In this document: piece by piece, positions 1 through 10,351 of the stretch
Position numbering within the stretch: the first letter of the stretch is position 1
How the letters are laid out: each line of letters begins with the position of its first letter
DNA from: Blattamonas nauphoetae
Lineage: Eukaryota > Preaxostyla > Oxymonadida
Reading direction: 5' to 3'
NCBI GenBank assembly: GCA_033064195.1
Contig: JARBJD010000141.1
Span: 62,001 to 126,000, forward strand
Length of the DNA stretch: 64,000 nucleotides
Translations under genes and position numbers: made by a program
Notes under the pieces: generated by a model
What the model saw: only the letters and a program-made list of their open reading frames with translations
Database searches by the model: none
What the model was told of the DNA's origin: nothing

Positions 1-575
1 CATGTTGCAAGATAGTTTTTATTTAAATCGACTCTGATCGGGGTGTGAATGAGGTGGTCCATGTGACCACCTCTTTTCGGAATCCATTCATTACAGATTC
101 TGCAAATAAGACCAATTCCATCTTTATTGATCCAGACAGATTCCTGCGATTCATTCGACATGCGACTTGGTTGAGCGAACATTGCGTCACGAACCTGTTT
201 GGATGGAACGTACTCTTTTCCTTGCATTGCTGAAGTTGTTTGTAAAGCTGGACTGTAAATGTCTCAAAAAGCTTTCATGTCCTATGGTTTGAGCCCGATT
301 GAGGATTGTCCTATCGTGTCCTATGGTGGGTGGATCGACAGCTTTTGGACAACTTTCGCAATTTTACTCAAAATAACGTGAAAAAACACTAATGAAAAGA
401 TTCTAAAACAGAAAATGTGCTTAATTCTCACATCTTTCTCCTTATTTTTCTTTTTCGCTTTTCACTGTCAGTCGAAGCAGGAGACCGGTTCAATTCCTGT
501 CATCAGCACTTTTATCTAAATTGTCCTCCTCTTTTTGGCTGTCCTATAGGACAGGACAGGTAGGACATGCCGACC
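1..575. other. Intergenic edge, no gene recognised
   Basis: No convincing coding region was found. The stretch is unlike the intergenic DNA of the array to its right. It carries scattered copies of a short GTCCTAT motif, the last as an inverted cluster (TCCTATAGGACAGGACAGG) near 540-560. From about 576 the conserved block that follows every family gene begins, so 575 looks like a recombination edge of the array. The function of the motif is unknown. Confidence 0.4.
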
Positions 576-718
576 CATGGTAACTGGACGATTGGCGGCC
601 ATTCCAGAATCTGTTCGTCGGCACCAGCAATCACAGAATTCCCAACATCCGAGGGGAGTCCGCAGAAATGAGTTTGGAGGCATTCGAGAGAGGTCGCTTC
701 GACGCGTCATTTGAGATC

Positions 719-2024
719 TCAATCTTCAGTGAATTCCACATTCGATCCCAGCAACTGTGAGAAAAAGTGACAATTCTTGACAACATGGCCGCCATAATAT
801 CCGTTCTTGTCGCGTTTCATCGACTGTTCGAGTGTGTCTTCGAAGCCTTCCGAAAACAGAGCTTGTATCATCCGTTTTGCAGATTGGGCAACTTCTGCAC
901 TTTTCCTCTTCCATTCTCTCAGCGAACTGTTGATGTTCAAGAGGGTAGTCCAGAGATCACCATCATTTTCGATGAACGAGAGACAACTTGAGAATGCCAT
1001 CGCAATCGGAGATGCGAGCACAAATTCCAATGTTGGACGATGAAATGGACATATTTGAATGTGGTTGAGCAATAGAGACATGAACGAGTCGAATAAGTCT
1101 CCATTGAGGATGAACCGATTTGAGATCAGAAATGTCACAAATTGAGACGATGGGACCACGACCTTCTGAAAGATCATCTCACGATGGTTGAATATGTCGA
1201 TTGCAGCAGTGATGCGAAGGTTTCTGGGTGAGGATGGAAGGGTGAGTTTGGCAAAACTGGCGATGATTTTGGTCAGACGGCTGATGATCTTTTCATTTCC
1301 TGCGATTGGCAGCGTGTGAGGTTGAACAGTCGCAAAGACGGTGGGGATGAGATCTGTTTCCACCAGATTAGTGAGAAGTGCTGGTGATGATCTAGGTCAG
1401 AATTTTTGACATCATTCAAAAGTCCGAAGACCAACATTCAAAACTATACTCCTCTCTTGGTTGAGAAAAGAATCAACCTTTCTCTAGAATTGGTGGATGA
1501 CATGATTGAATAATCTTTTAGAAATCTTTGATCAAGCTGCGACTAGAGTGGTTAATTCCTTTTTTTGAATGTTGGTCTTCGGACTTTTGAATGATGTCAA
1601 AAATTCTGACCCATCTCTGTGCTGTTCGGTAGAGGAACGATAACGCTGCTGCGACCACCGTCGAGTGGGGACATGACAGCAGAGTTAGAATGCTCTCTAC
1701 AAAGCCAGAAGGTGATCCAGCAGAAGAGGGGACGAGGTCAGTCACGAGTTTAGCTGCAAGATCTTTCTCGTAGAGAAATTTCGGTTTCAGGTTCTCCAAG
1801 AATCGGACAGCTCTGTCTTGAAGGGCAATGTTAAATGGATATTCAGCTTTCACGAGGGCTACAAGCGAACAGTAAACGGCTGATTTCTCATCAAATGACA
1901 TTTTAGAGTTCGCATCGAAATTGAGGAATGGTTCATGCAATGTGTCGGTACTCGAATGTGGTTCGGATGAAGAAAGCAAACCAACATCATTGGATACGTT
2001 CAAAGCAAGGATTGTGTGTTTCAT
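719..2024 (-). pseudogene. P1, array-family gene split by a small TIR transposon
   Basis: The N-terminal part starts at the ATG at 2024 and carries the family landmarks EPFLNFD, SFDEKSAVYCSLVALVKAEY and GFVESILTLLSCPHSTVV. It then runs into a 215-bp inverted-repeat insertion at 1396-1610. The C-terminal part resumes at about 1395 with TNLVETDLIPTVFATVQPHTL and ends in GSNVEFTED and a TGA. The two parts are in different frames across the insertion, and removing the insertion as a GT-AG intron does not restore frame. I therefore call it disrupted. P5 is its closest relative in the segment around residues 140-165, and the upstream DNA is the same type as that of P3 and P5. Confidence 0.7.
1396..1610. 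mobile_element. 215-bp MITE with perfect 48-bp terminal inverted repeats
   Basis: The ends at 1396-1443 and 1563-1610 are exact reverse complements over 48 bp, beginning GTCAGAATTTTTGACATC. The 119-bp centre has no coding capacity. The element sits inside the coding sequence of P1. Flanking target duplications are not obvious; the best 8-bp pair (TGATCTAG / CCATCTCT) is imperfect, so the superfamily is left open. Perfect ends suggest recent insertion or a hairpin constraint. No second copy was noticed in the window. Confidence 0.85.
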
Positions 2025-3112
2025 TGAAAAGCGAAGGGGATCATCCCATTGTCCATCGCTGTGTGTTTCCCATCAAACCAGTTGTACAAATCACGAATTG
2101 TTCGAAGAAATCAAATGAAGGTGAAGAGAAGAATGAGATGAATCAATTTTGACAAAGATAATGAGCCTGTCTGGCAAGTTGCACTTTCGTCGAGAATATC
2201 TCAGTCGATGTCCGCATCTGAACAATAATCACTTTCCAACAGCAAGCAACAAAGAAGACGAAGTCAGAAACGTCGAATGGTGTGCAAGAGATACTTGTGA
2301 GTCTGAATGTCAGAACGAGAGAGGAGATGATTCGCGCACATTTTGATGACATCAGAACCGCATGTGTATTCGGAAATGGCATGTTGAAACAGTGGGATGG
2401 GAGTTGTGATTCATTTGATGTCGATATTGTTCAGTTCAGTGAAATGGAAATCGTGGTCAGAAATGCCAGATAATTCGGCATATGAACAGAGGACGGGTAC
2501 AATACAGCAAGAATTGTCCACACCACGAAGACTAAACATCAAATAATGATGGATTGGGGATGGTGACCTCGTGGTTTCGTGAGGTTGGGAGGAACGACGA
2601 TTCTTCGTCACGAATGAACTGCTTCGTGTTCCAAGGACCAAAATCCTATTTTCTAACTGTTGGGAGAGAAAGGGAGAAAACGATGATGAAGAGATGACAC
2701 AAAAGGAGAGGAAGACAGAGAGAGACCAAAACACTGCAATCGCAGATGGCACTGACACAAGGAGCCCAAAAGAGAGAACACACCTCAAACACATCGTGGG
2801 TGGCTGTGGGATGGCCAGAATGTAGCATACATCCCATTTCGACGAGATAGACGAGATGTGTTTCGGAGATGGTACGAAAGTCGAGATTGGGAAAGATAAT
2901 CTGGTCACAACGTGTCGTTCAGGGACGCCATGAATTGTTTGGAGAGAGGACGGTTGACGATATGACAGTCAAAGACAGCCGCGTTGAGAACGACCAACCC
3001 AAAAGAGCAAACCATTTCTGGACGATTGGAGGCCATCCCAGAATCTGTTCGTCTGCGTCAGCAATCAGCGCATTCCCAACATCCGAGGAGAGGCCGCAGA
3101 AACGAGTTGGAG
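2025..3112. repeat. Type I intergenic segment between P1 and P2
   Basis: Next to the P1 start lies a block (about 2085-2250) with the phrase TTCGTCGAGAATATCTCAG. It recurs upstream of P3 (about 6300-6390) and P5 (about 10480-10560), and more weakly at about 39050 and 53310 and around 55260/55600. A variable middle follows, then from about 2870 the strongly conserved block that lies 3' of P2. No gene was recognised in this segment. Confidence 0.6.
2860..3112. repeat. Conserved downstream block (D1), representative copy
   Basis: A ~250-bp sequence follows nearly every family gene on its 3' side. It is recognisable by GATTGGGAAAGATAATCTGG, GAGAGAGGACGGTTGACGAT and CAGAATCTGTTCGTC. Other copies begin near 4850, 9000, 26590, 28255, 30965, 33225, 35480, 37565, 40070, 41865, 47370, 51910, 53755, 56295, 58660 and 61195. 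Truncated or divergent copies lie near 576 and 7060. The block stays open on both strands in most copies, with a plus-strand reading (KDSRVENDEPKRANHFWTIG) and a minus-strand reading (SSDVGNALIAGADEQIL). Substitutions between copies change residues in both readings, so coding is not established. It may be a 3' UTR, a regulatory segment or a recombination anchor. Confidence 0.75.
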
Positions 3113-4237
3113 TCATTCGAGAGAGTCGTCACTGTCTTCACTTTCATCTTCGTCATCGTTTTCAGCATCATACACATTCGATCCCAGCAATTGTGTGACG
3201 GATTGACACTCGTCCACAACACGGAAACTATAATATCCCCTCTTTTTGCGCATCAGCGTCTGTTCGAGTGTGTCTTCGAACCCTTCCCAAAATAGAGCGT
3301 GCAGCATCCGTTTTCCAGACTGGACCACTTCTGAGTAGTCACCCTCCCAATCTTCGATTGTTGCATTATTGATGTTGTTGAGAGTTATCCAGAGATCACA
3401 ATCATCTTCGAAGTACGAGAAACAACTTGAGAATGCCATCACAATCGATGATGTGAGAACAAATTCCAATGCTGGACGATGGAATGGGCCGATTCCAATG
3501 TGTTTGCTCAATAGAGACATAAAAGAGTTGAACAACTTTTCATCGAGAAGATATCGATTTGAGATCAGAAATGTCACAAATTGAGACGATGGAATCACGA
3601 CCTTCTGAAAGATCATTTCACGATGGTTGAATGCATCGGTTGCAGTTGTGATGCCAAGTTGCCTGACGGAAGGTGGGGTTGCGAGGCTGAGGCAATAAAA
3701 GACGATTCTGAGAAGACACTCGATGATCGTTTCATTCTCTGCGATTGGCAGTGTGTGAGGTTGAACACTAGCCAAGACATTGCAGACGAGATCTGACTCC
3801 ACGAGACGACATCGAATTATTGGTGACGATTCTATTGTTGTTTTCTCCAAGAACGACAACGCTGCCACGACTATTCTCGAGTGGGGAGATGACACCAGAG
3901 TCAGAATGCTCTCAACGAAGCCATCAGCCGAGCCGGCTGAAGAGTGAACAAGCTCAGTCACGAGTTTTGCCGCAAGATCTTCGCTATCATATCTCGGGCT
4001 TATGTTCCTCAAAAACTGGGCAGCTCTGTCTTGAAGGGCAATGTTAAATGGATATTCAGCTTTCACGAGGGCAACAAGTGAACAGCAAATGGCTGATTTG
4101 TCTTCAAAGGACAATTCAGAGTTCGCATCGAAATTGAGGAATGGTTCTTACAATGTGTCGACCATCGAACCTGGATCGGGGAAGGGATTCAGACAGGAAT
4201 CAATGGTGTTGTTCAAAGGAGTTATTTCTTCCTCCAT
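3113..4237 (-). pseudogene. P2, array-family gene with an early in-frame stop
   Basis: The ATG at 4237 opens the usual N-terminus (MEEEITPLNNTIDSCLNPFP), but codon 30 is TAA where relatives have CAA (DTLQEPFLNF). The frame then stays open for more than 330 codons through SFEDKSAICCSLVALVKAEY, GFVESILTLVSSPHS, EMIFQKVVIPSSQFV, PFHRPALEFVLTSSI and EGFEDTLEQ. The C-terminus is an acidic tail (AENDDEDESEDSDDSLE), much like that of P3 and longer than in P1, P4 and P5. A single C-to-T change explains the stop. It is either a nearly intact pseudogene or an assembly error. Confidence 0.7.
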
Positions 4238-5074
4238 TCAAAACAAAGGTTGATCATCCCATTGACCATCATATCGTGTTTCCACATCAAACCATTTGCC
4301 TAATGAACGAATTGTTTCGTGAAATGAGGAGAAGAAGCACAGAATCAAATGAAGCATCATTGACCACGAATGACACTTCTGAACGGGGAAGGAAACGCGG
4401 GAAAAAAAGCTGTTCTGTCTGGACACTCAATAACAAGATCGATGGACGATCGCCAGAGTGTTGGACAAGTTGGGTTCGATCCATGCCGCTTGCTCGTGCG
4501 AAGGCAAAGGGACGGCTTGGCTGGCCACATTTTGGCTCTTTCGAGGCTTCCTTCGGTTCGAGGAGGGCTGACAATTGTTGTGATGTGCAAAGAGATGCAC
4601 TGAGAGGAACACCGAAACACGAGTGTGGGAGTGTGAGAGAAAAGGAGGGTGATGAGCGATCAGAGAAATTAAAGAAGAGTGAAAAAGAAAAGGGTGTCGG
4701 TGTTGAGGGCACAAACAGAAGAAGCCCAAAGAAAGAGAACACACACCAAACAGATTGTGGGTGGCTGTGGAACGGACAGAATGTGGTGCACATCCCATTT
4801 CGACGAGAAAAACGAGGAGTGAGGCTGAGATGGTTCAATAGTTGAGATTGGGAAAGATAATCTGGTCACAATGCATCGTTCAGGGACGCCAGGAATTGTT
4901 TGGAGAGAGGACGGTTGACAATGTGACAGTCAAAGACAGTCGCGCTGAGAACGACGAACCCAAAAGAGCAAACCATTTCTGGACGATTGGAGGCGATCCC
5001 AGAATCTGCTCGTCGACACCAGCAATCAATGCATTCCCAACATCCGATGAGAGTCCGCAGAAATCATTGTGGAG
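4238..5074. repeat. Type II intergenic segment upstream of P2
   Basis: The stretch from about 4300 to 4860 is closely repeated at about 8465-9010 upstream of P4. It shares runs such as GGGAAGGAAACGCGGGAAAA and GAGATGCACTGAGAGGAACA. Several overlapping open frames occur on both strands in both copies, but these follow from the duplication and none resembles a known protein. The D1 block of P3 begins near 4850. No gene is called. Confidence 0.6.
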
Positions 5075-6186
5075 TCATTCGAGAGAGGCGACTTCGTCTT
5101 CACTTTCTTCTTCGTCATCGTTTTCAGCAAAGTCCACATTCGATCCCAGCAGTTTCGAGATAGAGTGACGAGTTTTAACTATACTGAAACCATAATATCC
5201 CCTCTTTTTGCGCATCAGCGTCTGTTCGAGTGTGTCTTCGAAGCCTTCCCAAATCAGAGCGTGCAGCATCCGTTTTCCTGATTGGACCACTTCTGGTCCT
5301 TCTGACTTCCATCCTTCAGCGAACTGTTGTTGAGAGTTATCCAGAGACGTTCATCATCTTCGACGAACGAGAGACAACTTGAGAATGCCATCGCAATCGG
5401 AGATGCGAGAACAAATTCCAATGCCGGACGATGAAATGGGCCTATGTCAATGAATCTGTCCAATAGAGACATGAACGACCTGAACAAGCCTCCATTGAGA
5501 AGATATCGATTTGAGATCAAAAATGACACAAAGTGAGACGACGGGAGCACGACCTTCTGGAAGATCATTTCACGAATGTTCAATTGGTCGACGGCAGTCG
5601 TGATGCCAAGTTTCCTGAGAGATAGTGGAGATGCGGGATACGTGAAATTTGCGATGACTTTGATGAGATTGTTCATCATCGTTTCATTTTCTGCGATTGG
5701 CAGTGAATGAGGTTGAACACTTGCCAAGACATTGCTGATGAGATCTGACTCCACGAGACGAGATTGAATTGAAGGTGATATCCGCAATGTTGTTTTGAAC
5801 AGAAACGACAACGCAGCTCCAACCACTCTCGAGTGGGGTGATGACACCAGAGTCAGAATGCTCTCAACAAAGCCAGAAGTCGATCCGGCTGAAGAGGGAA
5901 CGAGGTCGGTGACGAGTTTCGTTGCAAGTTGTTCGTTCCACTCCGGTTCGAGGCTCTTCAGAAATCGGACGGCTCTTTCTTGAAGAGCATCGTCAAAAGG
6001 ATATTCAGCTTTCACGAGGGCAACTAGTGAATTGTAAATTGATGATTTGTCCTCAAACGACAATTCAGAATTGGGATGGAAATACAGGAATGGTTCTTGC
6101 AATGTGTCGAGACTCGAATGTGGAGCGGGTAAGGGATTCAGACAGGAATCATTGGTGTTGTTCAGAGTTTCTGATTCTTCTTTCAT
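5075..6186 (-). pseudogene. P3, array-family gene with a late frameshift
   Basis: The ATG at 6186 begins MKEESETLNNTNDSCLNPLP. The frame runs through EPFLYFHPNSELSFEDKS, GFVESILTLVSSPHS, TSVQPHSLPIAENE-like sequence, EMIFQKVVLPSSHFV and PFHRPALEFVLASPI. Near 5310 a one-base loss (GATTGG in relatives, GATGG here) throws the last ~75 residues into another frame. That frame still encodes VVQSGKRMLHALIWEGFEDT and an acidic tail ending EVASLE. The reading was otherwise intact, so the break is recent or a sequencing error. The tail is shared with P2, although the upstream DNA is the P1/P5 type. Confidence 0.7.
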
Positions 6187-7315
6187 TCAAAAGGAAGGAG
6201 GATCTTCCCATTGTGCGCTTCGAACAGTCTCTCTTCGAACCATTTGCACAAACCACGAATTACTCGAAGCAGTTCAATCAAGATGAAGAGAATAATGAGA
6301 TGAATCAGTTTTGACAAAGATAATGAGCTTGTGTTGCATGTTGGACTTTCGTCGAGAATATCTCAGTCGATGTCCGCGTGTCCACAATGTTCACTTTCCA
6401 ACAGCAAGCAACAAAGAAGATGAAGTCAGAAACGTCGAATTTTGTGCAAGAGATACTTCTGAGTCTGACGAACGGATGATAAGAGAGATGATGATTCGCA
6501 CCCATTCCAATGACGTCAGAAATGCAGGTGTGTTCGGAAACGGCATGTTGAAACAGTGGGATGGGAGTTGGGCTTCGTTTATTAACAGTACCGTCCGATT
6601 AAGTGAAAAATGGTTCGTGCTCAGAAATATCTGAAGACAAGTCATGGAACAGAGTAAGGGCAGAATAAATCAACTTTTGGCCACTGTTGGAAGGTTAAGC
6701 ATCACCAAATGATGGAATTTGAATGGTATACTCGTGGATTCGTGGTGTGGCGATGAACAACGATTCTTCGTCACAAATGAATCAGTCCTTGTTACAAGGA
6801 CCTAAATTCAATTTTTTGGCTGTTGGGACGAGAATAAGAGAGAACAAAATGATGATGAAGAGATGACACAAAAGGAGATGAAGAGGGAGAGAGACCAGAA
6901 CACAGAAAAGGCCGATGGAAAGATAAGAATTTGACGAAAATGGCAGAACACACTGTAAACAGATTTTGGGTGGCTGTAGAATGGCGGGAATGCGGGTAGC
7001 ATCCAATTTCGACGAGATAAACGAGTGGTGTTTTGAGGATGGTCAAAAGTCGAGATTGTGAAAGATAATCTGGTTACAATGTGCCGCTCAGGGACGCCGG
7101 AGACAGCTTGGAGAAGATTCAGGTGATAATGTGATGATGAATGACATTGGGGTTGAGAGCTACGAATCGCAAAGATCATACAATTTCTGCCCGATTGGAG
7201 GAGGTGGATGATCTGTTTGTATGAGCAACTAGAGACAATAAAAAGGTTTTCATGTTTATTCTGATGAGATGGTAAAAAGAGTTGGAAAGAGGGAGCTTAG
7301 AAGCGGATCGAGACT
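6187..7315. repeat. Type I intergenic segment upstream of P3
   Basis: The P3-proximal part repeats the P1 and P5 upstream block. The middle is variable. The P4-proximal part (about 7060-7200) is a shortened, diverged D1 block with GGAGAAGATTCAGGTGA, a variant shared only with the copy near 9060. No gene was recognised. Confidence 0.55.
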
Positions 7316-8398
7316 TTAATCGTCAGGGTTAACTAAATTCGATCCCAGAATGGTTGAGATTGCACGGCTGCGATGGACAGCTGCATACACACCACGGAAT
7401 CCGGTCCTGTCGTGTTTCATCATCTGTTCGAGCGTGTCTTCGAATCCTTCCGGAAACAGAGCTTGCATCATCAGTTTCCCAGATTGGAACACCTCAGCGC
7501 CTTCTGTCTTCCATTTTCCGTGCGAATCGTTGATGTTTTTGAGACTCGTCTCGATATGATCATCATCTTCGAAGAACGAGAGACAATTTGAGAATGTGAT
7601 CGCAATCGGAGATGCGAGGACAAATTCCAATGTTGGACGATGGAATGGGCTTAGTTGGAGGAGGGTGTTCAATGGATACATGAGAGAGTGGAATAACTCT
7701 TCATCGAGGACGTGTCGATTTGAGATCAGAAATGTCAAAAATTGAGACGATGGAATCACGACCTTCCGAAAGATCATTTCACGACGGTCGTATTGCTCAA
7801 CTGCAGTCGTGACACCAAGCACGAAAAGATACGACGGAGACACGAGGATAGCGGCATAGTTGACGATTCTGAGAAGACACTCGATTATCCTTTCGTTTCC
7901 AGAAATTGGCAGTGTGTGAGGTTGAACAGCCGCGAAGACATTGCTGACGAGATCTGATTCCAGGAGACTCCAGAGGACTCGCATCTTTGAAATCCCAGCT
8001 GTTTTCTGTATGAACGACAATGCTGCTGCCTTCAACGTCGAATGTGGAGATGACAACAGAATGACAATGCTCGAAATAAAGCCAGCATGCGATCCGGCTG
8101 AAGAGGGAACGAGGTCAGTGACAAGTTGATTAGCTTGATCTTCGTCACCCCATTCCGGTTCGAGGCTCTTCAAGAACTTGGCAGCTTTGTCTTGAAGGGA
8201 ATCGTCAAAAGGATATTCAGCTTTCACGAGGGCAACAAGGGAATCGTAAAGTCGTGATTTGTCATCAAATGACATTTCAGAGTTCGCATCGAAATTGAGG
8301 AATGGTTCTTGCAATGTGTCGATACTCGAATGTGGATCGGGGAAGTGATTCAGACAGGAATCATTGGTGTTGTTCAAAGGAGTTGTTTCTTTTTCCAT
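7316..8398 (-). CDS. P4, intact array-family ARM/HEAT-like protein (360 aa)
   Basis: The ATG at 8398 and TAA at 7316 frame a complete copy. Landmarks in order are EPFLNFDANSEMSFDDKS (about residues 31-48), AGFISSIVILLSSPHSTLK (~105-123), AAVQPHTLPISGNERIIECL (~155-175), REMIFRKVVIPSSQFLTFLI (~205-225), SPFHRPTLEFVLASPIAITF (~250-270) and EGFEDTLEQM (~318). The alternating hydrophobic pattern suggests stacked helices. No signal peptide, membrane segment or catalytic motif is visible. The biochemical role is unknown. It ends in a short GSNLVNPDD tail. P4 shares its type II upstream region with P2. Confidence 0.75.
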   Translation of the reverse strand: MEKETTPLNNTNDSCLNHFPDPHSSIDTLQEPFLNFDANSEMSFDDKSRLYDSLVALVKAEYPFDDSLQDKAAKFLKSLEPEWGDEDQANQLVTDLVPSSAGSHAGFISSIVILLSSPHSTLKAAALSFIQKTAGISKMRVLWSLLESDLVSNVFAAVQPHTLPISGNERIIECLLRIVNYAAILVSPSYLFVLGVTTAVEQYDRREMIFRKVVIPSSQFLTFLISNRHVLDEELFHSLMYPLNTLLQLSPFHRPTLEFVLASPIAITFSNCLSFFEDDDHIETSLKNINDSHGKWKTEGAEVFQSGKLMMQALFPEGFEDTLEQMMKHDRTGFRGVYAAVHRSRAISTILGSNLVNPDD

Positions 8399-9271
8399 TC
8401 AAAATGAAGCTTGATCATCCCATCGACCATCGCTTCGTGTTTCTCATTAAACCAGTTGCACAATACTCGAATTGTTTCGTGAAATGAGGAGAAGAAGCAT
8501 AGAATCAAATGAAGCATCATTGACAATGAATAACACTTCTGAACGGGGAAGGAAACGCGGGAAAAAAAGCTGTTCTGTTTGGACACTCAATCACAAGATC
8601 GATGGACGATCGCCAGAGTTTTGGACAAGTTGGGTTCGATCCAGGCCGCTTGCTCGTTCGAAGGCAAAGAGACGGCTTGGCTGGCCACATTTTGGCTCTT
8701 TCGAAGCTTCCTTCGGTTCGAGGAGGGCTGACAACTGTTGTGATGTGCAAAGAGATGCACTGAGAGGAACACCGAAACACGAGTGTGGGAGTGTGAGAGA
8801 AAAGGAGGGTGATGAGCGATCGGAGACATCAAAGAAGAGTGACAAGGAAAGATTGTCGGTGTTGAGGGCACAAACAGAAGAAGTCTAAAGAAAGAGAACA
8901 CACCTCAACTAAATCGTGGATGGCTGTGGAACGGACAGAATGTGGTGCACATCCCATTTCGACGAGAAAAACGAGGAGTGAGGCTGAGATGGTTCAAAAG
9001 TCGAGATTGGGAAAGATAATCTGGTCACAATGCATCGTTCAGAGACACCAGGAATGGTTTGGAGAAGATTCAGGTGACAATGCGATCATTAATGACATGG
9101 GGGTTGAGAGTTGCGAATCATAAAGATCATACCATTTCTGGACGATTGGAGGCGATCACAGAATCTGTTCGACGGCACCAGCAATCAGCGCATTCTCAAC
9201 ATCCGAGGAGTGTCCGCAGAAATGAGTTGGAGTCATTGGAGAGAGGCGGCTTCGACGCGTTATTTGCGAAA
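8399..9271. repeat. Type II intergenic segment upstream of P4
   Basis: This is a close duplicate of the segment upstream of P2 (compare 8465-9010 with 4300-4860), followed by the D1 block of P5. That D1 copy has the GGAGAAGATTCAGGTGACAA variant. No gene was recognised. Confidence 0.6.
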
Positions 9272-10351
9272 TCATTCTTCAGCTTCATCAACATTCGATC
9301 CCAGTTTCTGAGAGATGTAGTGACTACTAGAAATGATATCGGCGTCAAAATATCCGTTCTTGTTGTTCTTCAGTGTCTGTTCGAGTGTGTCTTCGATGCC
9401 TTCCGAAAACAGTGCTTGCATCATTTGTTTCGCAGATTGACCCACTTCTGTGTCTTCTTCCTTCCAGTCACACAGCGATCGGTTGATGTTGACGAGAATG
9501 TCCCAGAGAACAGCATTATGTTCGATGAATGAGATGTTGGCGATGTACACCATCGGAATCGGAGATGCGAGAACAAACTCTAATGTTGGACGATGAAATA
9601 GGCCTATTCCAATGAATCTGATCAATACATCCATGAATGATTCAGAGAAGCGTTCATTGAGAAGGTTCCGATTTGAGGACAGAAATCTCACAAATTGAGA
9701 CGATGGAAGAACGACCTTCTGGAAGATCATTTCACGAATGTTGTATTTTTCGACTGCAATAGGCAAGCTAAGTTTCTCGAGAGACGAAGGAGATGCGGGA
9801 TATGCGAAGTTTTTGATGATTTTGACGAGATTGTTCATCATTGTGTCATTTCCTGCGATTGACAGCGTGTGAGGTTGAACAGTCGCAAAGACGGTGGGGA
9901 TGAGATCTGTTTCCACCAGATTAGTGCGAATTGCAGACGATGAAGCTGATGAGATATTCAGGAGAAACGATAAAGCTGCTGCGACCACCGTCGAGTGGGG
10001 ACATGACACCAGAGTCAGAATGCTCTCAACGAAGCCAGAAGTCGATCCTGCTGAAGAGTGAACGAGTTCTGTCACGAGTTTATCTGCATAATCGTGGCCT
10101 TCATACTTCAGTTCGAGATTCTCTAAAAATTGGGCAGCTCTGCATTGAAGTGCATCGTCAAAAGGATATTGAGCTTTCACGAGGGCAACAAGTGAACAGC
10201 AAATGGTCGATTTGTCCTCAAAAGACAATTCTGTGTTCTCATCGAAAAAAAGGAATGGTTCCTGCAATGTGTCGATGTTCAAACGTGGATCGGGGAAGTG
10301 ATTCAAACAGAAATCATTGGTGTTGTTTGGAGTTTCTGATTCTTCTTCCAT
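9272..10351 (-). CDS. P5, intact array-family ARM/HEAT-like protein (359 aa)
   Basis: This is the reference copy for residue positions: EPFLFFD 31-37, SFEDKS 43-48, FVESILTLVSCPHSTVV 107-123, TVQPHTL 157-163, REMIFQKVVLPSSQFV 206-221, FHRPTLEFVLASPI 252-265, EGIEDTLEQ 318-326 and GSNVDEAEE 351-359. Start ATG and stop TGA are both clear. The fold is inferred to be an all-helical solenoid from the periodic Leu/Val/Phe pattern and the ARM-like ILTLLSSPHSTVVAAALSFL segment. I recall related single-copy and fused proteins annotated as hypothetical in Blattamonas. No function is known. Confidence 0.75.
   Translation of the reverse strand: MEEESETPNNTNDFCLNHFPDPRLNIDTLQEPFLFFDENTELSFEDKSTICCSLVALVKAQYPFDDALQCRAAQFLENLELKYEGHDYADKLVTELVHSSAGSTSGFVESILTLVSCPHSTVVAAALSFLLNISSASSSAIRTNLVETDLIPTVFATVQPHTLSIAGNDTMMNNLVKIIKNFAYPASPSSLEKLSLPIAVEKYNIREMIFQKVVLPSSQFVRFLSSNRNLLNERFSESFMDVLIRFIGIGLFHRPTLEFVLASPIPMVYIANISFIEHNAVLWDILVNINRSLCDWKEEDTEVGQSAKQMMQALFSEGIEDTLEQTLKNNKNGYFDADIISSSHYISQKLGSNVDEAEE

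Noticed and set aside
1396-1610. Insertion in P1 as a simple GT-AG intron
   Set aside because: Splicing from GTCAG to the CTAG just outside the element leaves the two coding parts out of phase, and the other nearby AG does not help.
4287-4845. Overlapping long frames in the type II spacers (also 8472-8901)
   Set aside because: They exist on both strands at once, in GC-richer DNA, and recur only as part of a duplicated spacer.
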